The translations under genes and the position numbers were made by a program. Positions 56,999 through 64,000 of a DNA stretch of 64,000 bases are shown in pieces. Every line of letters starts with the position of its first letter. The stretch's first letter is position 1. The stretch is from contig SAXG01000011.1 of NCBI GenBank assembly GCA_012932865.1, forward strand, positions 682,001 to 746,000, given 5' to 3'. This DNA is from Amylostereum areolatum. Lineage: Eukaryota > Basidiomycota > Agaricomycetes > Russulales > Stereaceae. Under the pieces are notes generated by a model that saw only the letters and a program-made list of their open reading frames with translations, had not been told where the DNA came from and did no database searches.

Positions 56999-57112
56999 AT
57001 GGACAACTACCGTCCGGGAGATTCGCTCCCCGGTCTCCCCAACAAGCGTCCACGGTCGCCTAGTCCAGATTATATCGCGCAGCCCGACCAACCGCCGTAC
57101 AGGAGAGCCAAA
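56999..57112 (+). pseudogene. N-terminal fragment of a gene interrupted by Gypsy-2
   Basis: An ATG opens 38 Pro/Arg-rich codons (MDNYRPGDSLPGLPNKRPRS...) that stop being host sequence at 57113, where the LTR begins. The rest of the gene should lie beyond the right edge, after the other LTR. The protein is unknown. Confidence 0.4.
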
Positions 57113-57569
57113 TGTCAGCAACGACTAGTGCGACAGCACCAAGTTACGACAAAGCTGACAGAGGAAGAGGACGACAGAGGGGAGCCGATCAGACACGGCG
57201 ACAGACGAGGGAAAGCAAGCAAAGTCGGTAGAATTGACTAGCTCGAGATAAGGAATATGTACAGCGAGAGCGAGCCTTATATACACAAGAGGAGAGAGAC
57301 TTAGGTAAGCAACCAATACACGGCGATCAGTAAGCAGACCAAGTATAAGTAAGCAGTCGTATGTAAAAGAGCACAGCATGAGTCAGTATCGTACAGCATG
57401 AGTCAAGAGAAAGGAGTCAGACCCGGACCGAGATGAGTCACGTGGGTCCAGGCGGGATATAGATGAGCCGGGTCCGGGCCAAGGTGGAGCCGGACCGGTG
57501 ATAAGTCGATAAGTCCTAAAGCGTGTAACCGATGTAAAGTAAAAAGAAAATTATAGACCGTTCATGACA
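57113..57569 (-). repeat. 3' LTR of Gypsy-2
   Basis: 457 bp with TGTCAG and ATGACA ends and a TATATAAGG motif on the minus strand. The flanking five bases are CCAAA (57108-57112). The partner LTR is outside the window, so the boundary rests on end motifs and the purine tract. Confidence 0.75.
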
Positions 57570-60500
57570 TCACCCCTTCCTTAGATTCGACGTCCTCATC
57601 GTAATCAGATCCAGTTTCTTCCTCCGACAGGAGTTTCCAACGATTAAGGCGTGCAGGTTTCGGGGCACCCGGATGTTCACGGTGGAAGTCGTCAATGCGT
57701 TTCTTGGCATTCTGGAGATTGGTGAGAGGCTCCCAAGTATTGTCATTGTCTGGGTAGCCTTTCCATTTGACGAGGTACTTGAAGCCGCGACCAACCTTCT
57801 TGGAGTCTACAATCTTTTCGACCTCATAGACTTCCTCTCCTTGGACTAACTCTGGCGGTGGAGGTGTAGGTGCTTTCTGATTGTCAAAGGCGGGACCGTT
57901 GTGTGGAGATAGGAGGGACTCGTTGAAGACCGGATGTTTTCGTGACCAGGATGTAGGGAGGCGAAGCTTGTAAGCCGATGCTCCGACTTTCTCCAGGATT
58001 TCGAAAGGACCAAAGCGCTTGTCATCTAGCTTTTGCATAGGACGTGCTGTTTTGATTACGGTTTGGCCATCTCTGGTCTTGGCTTCCAGCCAGACGAAGT
58101 CGCCAATTTTGTAATCTATTGGTTCGTCCTTCTTGCGATCGTAAAAGCGTTTTTGATCGTCCTGTGCTGCCTTTAGCGCAGAGAGGGCTTCCTCATAGAT
58201 GTCTCGCATGCGTTGTGCAAACTCGTTCGCCGATGGGTTGTCTGTTTCACGTCGAGGGTTTGTCCCCAGGTAGAGTTCCCTACCATAGTTGGCAAAGTTG
58301 GGAGACATCCCAATCGAACTATGGACCATGTTGTTGAGCGCAGTCATGGCAAGTGGGAGGTAACGTGTCCAATTGTCCTGTCGTTGATTGACGAAGATGC
58401 GGAGGTAGTTTTCCATGGTCATGTTGGAGCATTCGGTCTGTCCGTCCGTCTGAGGGTGATACGCCGTGGACGGGTTCCCTTCAATGCCTAACAGTTGGAA
58501 CAATGCCGTGGTGAATTTGGAGACAAACACGCTGCCACGGTCGCTGACGATCTTTCTAGGAATTCCATGATGGGGGACCACCTCGCGTAGGTACTCGAAG
58601 GCGAGTTCATCCTCCGTTAGGTCTTTGGTCGTGGCCCAGAATACAACCTGCTTGGTACCCATGCAGTTCACATTGCAGATGGCGTCTTTTCCATCCGAGA
58701 CTGGGAGCGGCATGACAAAGTCGATGGATACATGCTCCCAAGGCGCTTGTGGCGGGTCGTGTGGGTGGAGTGGAGCGGCAATACGATCATGTCTAATCTT
58801 GGTACGTTGGCAGGTCTCACATCCTTCAACATATTTCCGGACATCGTCTCTAATGGCAGGCCACCAGTAGTTGCGCGTGATGAGCTCATGGGTCTTGTAT
58901 CGTCCTGGATGACCGACAAGCGGGCCGTCATGATGAGCTTGGATGATGTCTGCACGGAGTCCTTTGTCTCTTGGGACATAGAGTCTGTGTTGCCAGGTGA
59001 TCGTTCCATCTGCGTGTTCCAGCCATCCCTTCACTTTGAGTGCTAAGGCGCGTTCTACTGCATGGTCTCGGAGTAAGGTAGCCTCCTGAATCCGCTCAAT
59101 GAAGACATTGTCAGGTCCATTGGTTATAATTCCTGTATGGTTGAGGGTGCGAAAGAGTTCTGGTTTCAGGAGGACAATGTTTTCATTGTCTTTCTCCCCC
59201 TTCTCAAGGCCCGCTAGTCAGGAAATAGCATCGGGTTTACCCATTGTTTTGCCAGGCTTGTGGAGTAGCGTACAATGATACTCTTGTAGCTCCGTTAACC
59301 ATCGTGCTTGTCTCCAATTTAGCTTCTGCGCCTTGCGGAAGTACGTGAGATTGCGATGATCCGACCAGATTTCAAACTCCTGTCGTGCCCCCATGAGGTA
59401 TTGTCTCCATTCCTCTAGCGCCGTCATGATAGCCAGTAATTCCTTGTCATAAATCTCATAGTTCCTCTCAGCTTCGCTGAGGGACTTTGAGAGGAAGGCG
59501 ACCGGGTGCCATTTGCCATTGTCCTGTTGTTGCGAAAGTACCGCGCCTGTGGCATAGTCAGAGGAGTCCGCCTCGACACGGAACTGCCCATCGTCTGTAG
59601 GGATTGCTAGAACTGGCTGCGATGTTATATGTCGCTTGAGTTCCTCAAAAGCCTCCTGCTGTGGGGTGTCCCAGACCCATTCCGTCTTCCCAGTGAGTTT
59701 AGTCATTGGGTGAGCAATGCCGCTGAAGTCCTTGATAAAGCGACGGTAGAAGTTGCAAAAGCCCAAAAACGATTGAAGTTGTTTCTTCGTTTTGGGGGCT
59801 GGCCAATTGGTGATTGCCGCGACCTTTGCTGGATCCATGTGAACCCTTCCTCCGCCTACAATCATGCCCAGGTATTCGATTTCTGCCTTCTCAAACTCGC
59901 ACTTTTCTGGCTTCAGATAGAGTTTGTTTTCTCGCAGGATCCGAAGGACCTCCTTGACTATCCGACGATGTTCTTCTAGCGTATGTGTGAAGATGAGGAT
60001 GTCGTCCAAATAGACGACCACGACTCCTTGATGGATCAAGTCTTTGAACAGGTCATTCATCATGGCTTGGAACGTAGACGGGGAGTTGGTGAGTCCAAAG
60101 AACATGACCGTAGGCTCGTAGAGACCTTTGTTCGTGCGGAATGCAGCTTTCCACTCGTCCCCTTCTTTAATCCGAACATTGTTGTACCCCCATCGGACAT
60201 CGAGCTTGGTAAAGTGCCGTGCTCCTTTAAGTTTGTCAACCAACTCTTGGATGAGCGGGAGCGGGTAACAGTTCTTTATTGTCATCTCATTGAGCTTTCG
60301 ATAGTCCTGCACAGGACGTAGCGAGCCATCTTTTTTCTTGATGAAGAAGAATGGGGAGGCCATGGGTGATTTGGACGGTTGGATCCGGCCAGATCTCAGG
60401 TTCTCTTCCAAAAAGGCATCCAGTTGCTTCTGCTCGTCCAATGTGAGGGGGTAAACTTTGCAATCGACCGGTTTGAAGTTAGGAGTGAGCTCAATGGCGT

Positions 60501-61737
60501 GGTCCCATGGGCGTCGCTCAGGGAGCTTGTCGAAGTCGTCTTTGTCAAAGATGTCCTTGAATTCGTGGTACACCGTTGGGACTCGCTCAGAGAAGGTCTG
60601 TTCCTTTTTCTTAGCGTGCTCTTCAATTGCAATGTCCGATGCATGGGTCCAGATGTGGTATGTCGCTTTGTAGCCATCCCAGTCGAAGGCAAACAGCTGC
60701 TCATCCTTTTTCATGTGGACTGGCTCTTCCTCCTCCTCTTCATCATCATCGATATTGAGGAGGGGAGGGGGACGAGAGCAGCTGATAGGGCATCGGTCGA
60801 ATTCAATTGACCCGGATTTCCAGTCGATGTGAGGGTTGTGCTTCTTTAGCCACTCATGTCCAATGAAAAGGTCCGTATCTCCTAGATTGGAGACCGCCAG
60901 GTCAATGTTTTCTTCATGGTCTTGAATATTTAGGCGAAGTGTGACATATTCTGTGATGGGACCTCCTGTGTTGAGAGTGCCGTCTGCATTTCGTACTGGG
61001 ATTGGGCGAGCAGTCCGTCGCGTGGGGATGTGATTTTCCTGCACAAACTTCGTGTTGATACACGAGCCAGTGCAACCACTGTCCAGGAGTGCGAGAGCTT
61101 TGACAATGCGCTTGGAATCTACCACCAGCTGTGTGGGAATGACCGTTTGTTCCTTGGCGCTGGAGGAGCGTATGAACTGCATAGGAGTGGCGAGCTCTAG
61201 TAGAGCTTGACATGCTAACTCGTCTCCCATGCCAGTTATTTCCTTGATGGCTTCATAAGTAGCCTCATCATGGCGTCGGTGGTGTGTCCAGATGCGAAGG
61301 ATTGCAATCGCACTTTCGGGTTTGTCTTCCCTTAAGCGACGAAGTGTCCATTGAGCCGTTCCAGGTGTCATATAACATGATTTGGGCGCCGTGCCCCTTC
61401 CATCGCACGGCGTTGTCCCTGACTTCACAGGGTCCATATCCAAAACCGAGTCCGTATCCAAAGCCATATCCAAAACTGAAGCCGAAACCGAAGCCATATC
61501 CAAAGCCGAAGGCTCACAAATCGAAGCCTGAGTATCTAAAATAACAACGGGACGCGTGCCCGTACCGATAGAGTCCGTAAGAGAAGTCATAATGGGGATA
61601 TCCCCTGTAGTAGTACAGTCCGAATCAACAATGTGCATATGTAAACGAGAACCAGGCCACCGAGGCGCCACAAAACCAGATGAGCGAGAGACAGAAACTT
61701 GGGCTTCAGATGCCGTGTACATCGTCAGCCCCCTCAA
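57562..61737 (-). pseudogene. Gypsy-2 pol, one in-frame stop
   Basis: In one frame: protease (ALLDSGCTGSCINTKFV), RT (RPVQDYRKLNEMT, VVVYLDDILIFTH), RNase H (VEADSSDYATGAVLSQQ, YDKELLAIMTALEEWRQ, WSDHRNLTYF), then TGA at 59218-59220 directly after GKPDAIS. The same frame continues with LLKPELF, HHCC zinc motif (GHPGRYKTHELITRNYWW, CETCQRTK), integrase Asp/Asp/Glu (SIDFVMPLP, VSDRGSVF, PQTDGQTECSN) and chromodomain (YEVEKIVDSKK, YLVKWKGYPDNDNTWEP). Unlike Gypsy-1 it retains RNase H. One nonsense change at the RNase H/integrase border is the only lesion I saw. Confidence 0.87.
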
Positions 61738-63905
61738 AAACCCTCCTTCTTCTCCTCCACCTTCGGCTGAGCTTGAAGCGCGTCCATCACGCTTTTCCGA
61801 TCTTCGGCCGACAGGCTCCTAGCCCAGGCGGTGGGCGTCTCGAACGTCTGTGCTCGAGCCTCCCGCTTTGGTGGTTCCGTGTACCGGTCCCTCCCCCACA
61901 TGTCTCGGATGTTCTTCACGTCCACCCTGCAGTCCCGCACCTGGTGGCCATTCTGTCCGCAGCGGAAGCATCGCCCCTTGATGTCGACACAGTTGACGTC
62001 CATCGGCTGGCCTTTGCCACCGTGCACCGTGCCGGTTCCATCACGGCGCCATGGGACCTGCCCCCCTTGTTGCCCATTGGACGATCCTTGTCCTTTGGGT
62101 TTTTGGTTCTGCACGGGTCCACTGCGCTGGGTCTTAAGGTCCTCCCGCTCCTGTCACAGACTGTCGATCAGGATGATGCGCTCTTTGAGGTCCTCATATT
62201 TCTGAGGAACGTGACCGCTGTCGTAGATGGAGTCGATGGTCCAATAGTAGACGTTGTGTTTGAGCAGCTGCATGAGGTGGATAGGGTCCTGCGCCGTGGA
62301 GTATCCTGCCTTCCTTGCGAGTTGCTCGAACTTGGCAAAGTATTCATGGGCAGTGGTACCCTTCGTCTGTTTGAACCCGTCCAGTTCGACTGCGGCACGG
62401 TGCTGCTCATTGACGTCGGTGAAGGCCCCTTTGAGTGCTTTGTGGAAGTCCACCCAGGCGACCATGGCTCCATTGGCCAAGTGTGCATCCTCATACTCGG
62501 CCTTCCAGGTGCGTGCTGCCTCCCCCGTCATGTAAGTGAGAATGAAGAGGACTTTGTCCTTGTCCGTCACGAGGTCATCCTCAGCGGCTCGCATGTATTC
62601 CTCGCACGACCGCATCCAGTCATTGAAGTCCTCTCATTTCCCAGAGAAGCCTTCAGGAGTTTTCGCGTGGACTTTCTTTCGGGGGGGTCTGGCGGCGGCG
62701 GTGGCTGGGGCACTAACAGTGACCGCAGGGGGGTTGACGGTGATGGGGGGGGCCGTGACATTGACGGTGGGGAGTGGCAGGTTGAGGGCAGCAACAAGCA
62801 CGGCAGGGATGGCAACCCATTGGCCATTTACTTCCATGAGCCAGGCATCATCGGTGCTGTTATTCATGTGTTGGATGGGAGAGCCAGTTTGGCCGATGAC
62901 GATGTTCCATGTTCCACCGATTTCGGTGCAGTTGGCAAGTTCGGCGGGGAGAGGGGGTTGGGGGTTGGTGCGGATCCACTGGGCAGCCATGATTGGTTCG
63001 TCGAGGTCGGAGAAGTCTTCGTCGGTGACAGGCGGTAGGGCGGAGGCGGCGATGAGGTTGAAGTCGGCTTCAGTGAGGTCGTCTTGGCTTTCGTTGGCGA
63101 AGTACCAACTGATGCCACTTGTTTGGGTTGCTACAAAGGCGACTTCGACAGTGGTGTCTCCGAGTTGGACAAAGAAGTCGTTTCCTTGTTCAGTGAAGCC
63201 TAGAGGGAGGGGATATATGTAGCAGTTTTCGTCCTCAACATCGGTGTCGGAGTCAGAACTGGAGTCGGAGCCGTTGAGTCCGAACGAGGGAATTGTTTAT
63301 AAGTGGGTGAGGTCGATGACCTCTGGCTGGGTGAGGTCGATGACCTCTGGCTCTGGTGTGGGGCTGGGGGTGTTGCCTGGTGTAAGGAGGCGGTGGGTGT
63401 GTCAAGTGTCCACTGGTATTTTCTCGTTGGGCGCGTAGAAGGATTTTGGGGGTTGCTCGAGTTTGTAGCGGTAGGTGACGTATGGGCAGGAGTAGACGTA
63501 GAGGTTTCCGTTTCCTTGTTCGCTTATTTTGAGGCGATAGAAGTGGATGTCTATGATGGAGTCTTCAAGTTCTTCTACGCCGAGGGCGACCTTCCAATTG
63601 TGCCAGGCCCAAGGGTCTTTAGATTCGTTGATGAGGGAGATGATAGCGTCGTGGCTGATGGGGATGAATTCTTGTGCTTGCGAGCGCCAATCTTCCATGC
63701 ACGAGCCCCCAGTCGAAATGGTTACTCTGTGCGGCAAGGGAAGATTTTGTCGAGGGAAGGTGGTTCTGTTATGAGATTGCAAGACGGTCTGCCTCAGTCT
63801 TCTCGACCTGTTGGCTGTCTCTTCGTCTAGGGGACACGAGCCCAAAGACTTCCTAAACCGCTTTCCTTTCGCCGCTTTTACTCGTTTCCTACACCAAAGG
63901 TGCAC
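61734..63905 (-). pseudogene. Gypsy-2 gag and upstream region, four in-frame stops
   Basis: One frame from about 63905 to 61734 encodes an upstream region (DPWAWHNWKVALGVEEL), a linker with a duplicated PEVIDLT unit, a capsid-like region (AARTWKAEYEDAHLANGAM, AHEYFAKFEQLARKAGY) and a CCHC knuckle (CFRCGQNGHQVRDC). It is broken at 63402-63404 (TGA), 63297-63299 (TAA), 62634-62636 (TGA) and 62154-62156 (TGA). The natural end is the TGA at 61734-61736. Confidence 0.75.
61737..61743 (-). promoter_or_regulatory. Putative -1 ribosomal frameshift site between gag and pol
   Basis: On the coding strand the heptamer G-GGT-TTT directly precedes the gag TGA, and pol is open in the -1 frame from here. 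GGGTTTT fits the X-XXY-YYZ slippery pattern. Gypsy-1 has a related T-TTT-TGA at its gag end. Confidence 0.6.
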
Positions 63906-64000
63906 CTTCTACTGTCACCTCTGAGCTTTCAACTCCTGGTATTGGAGAGTCTCGAGTAGGTGTAACGTTTCGAGGAAACGTCAAGCCGGCACCGGTATAC

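Larger units (their letters stand above)
57113..64000 (-). mobile_element. Ty3/gypsy chromovirus element, decayed, partial (Gypsy-2)
   Basis: Its downstream LTR is 57113-57569, and the other LTR is not in the window, so the element continues past 64000. A purine tract (AAGGAAGGGGTGA, minus strand) abuts the LTR. It is complete in domains: gag with knuckle, protease, RT, RNase H, integrase, chromodomain. Five in-frame stops interrupt the coding frames. Confidence 0.88.

Noticed and set aside
61680..63222. Plus-strand frame of 452 codons opposite Gypsy-2 gag
   Set aside because: The minus-strand frame has the CCHC knuckle and capsid features; the plus frame has none.

Overview
This is nuclear DNA from a filamentous basidiomycete, most likely an Agaricomycete related to Polyporales. 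Protein-coding DNA is GC-rich, genes are split by many 45-60 bp introns with GT(R)NGT donors, gene content is fungal (PEX3, a SUN protein, a secreted purine nucleoside permease, an alpha-L-rhamnosidase), and the mobile elements are chromodomain Ty3/gypsy, Plavaka/tnp2 and Tc1-like. The species assignment is inference; nothing in the window names it.

Layout. 0.6-2 kb: secreted nucleoside permease-like gene. 2.3-16.3 kb and 23.6-24.9 kb: four copies of one multi-exon family whose C-terminal half carries a zinc-dependent deaminase signature (HAE, then CCWCC, then GTHxxxxPW), best matched to the fungal OTT_1508-like deaminases. Copies B (10902-13019) and C (14113-16282) look intact. Copy A is split by a 6.4 kb Tc1-like transposon (4314-10754). 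Copy D is cut off by an AT-rich block of unknown origin. The Tc1-like element carries a convergent pair, a DDE transposase and a second multi-exon gene with a SAM-like C terminus, and that second gene has itself been hit by a 2.9 kb non-autonomous LTR element with near-identical LTRs. So there are three nested layers: deaminase gene, Tc1-like element, LTR element.

16.4-30.7 kb is mostly host genes: F-box-like protein, conserved hypothetical, short-chain dehydrogenase, GH78 alpha-L-rhamnosidase, small basic protein and PEX3. 31.7-37.1 kb holds a MITE-like element and a Plavaka-type tnp2 transposase. 39.7-48.1 kb is a coiled-coil membrane-protein gene interrupted by a complete, young gypsy element (LTRs 420 bp, TSD CTTGA) whose RNase H domain is missing. 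48.5-56.5 kb holds a WD40 protein, a hypothetical protein, a coiled-coil RING protein and a SUN-domain protein. From 57.1 kb to the right edge lies a second, decayed chromodomain gypsy element that interrupts the start of another ORF; only its 3' LTR is inside the window.

How the parts relate: the host genes are unrelated housekeeping, secretory and envelope functions, with no biosynthetic cluster. The striking feature is an expanded putative nucleic-acid deaminase family lying among recently active transposons. Exon coordinates were derived by eye from splice consensus, reading frame and comparison between the four paralogues; no search or expression data were available.
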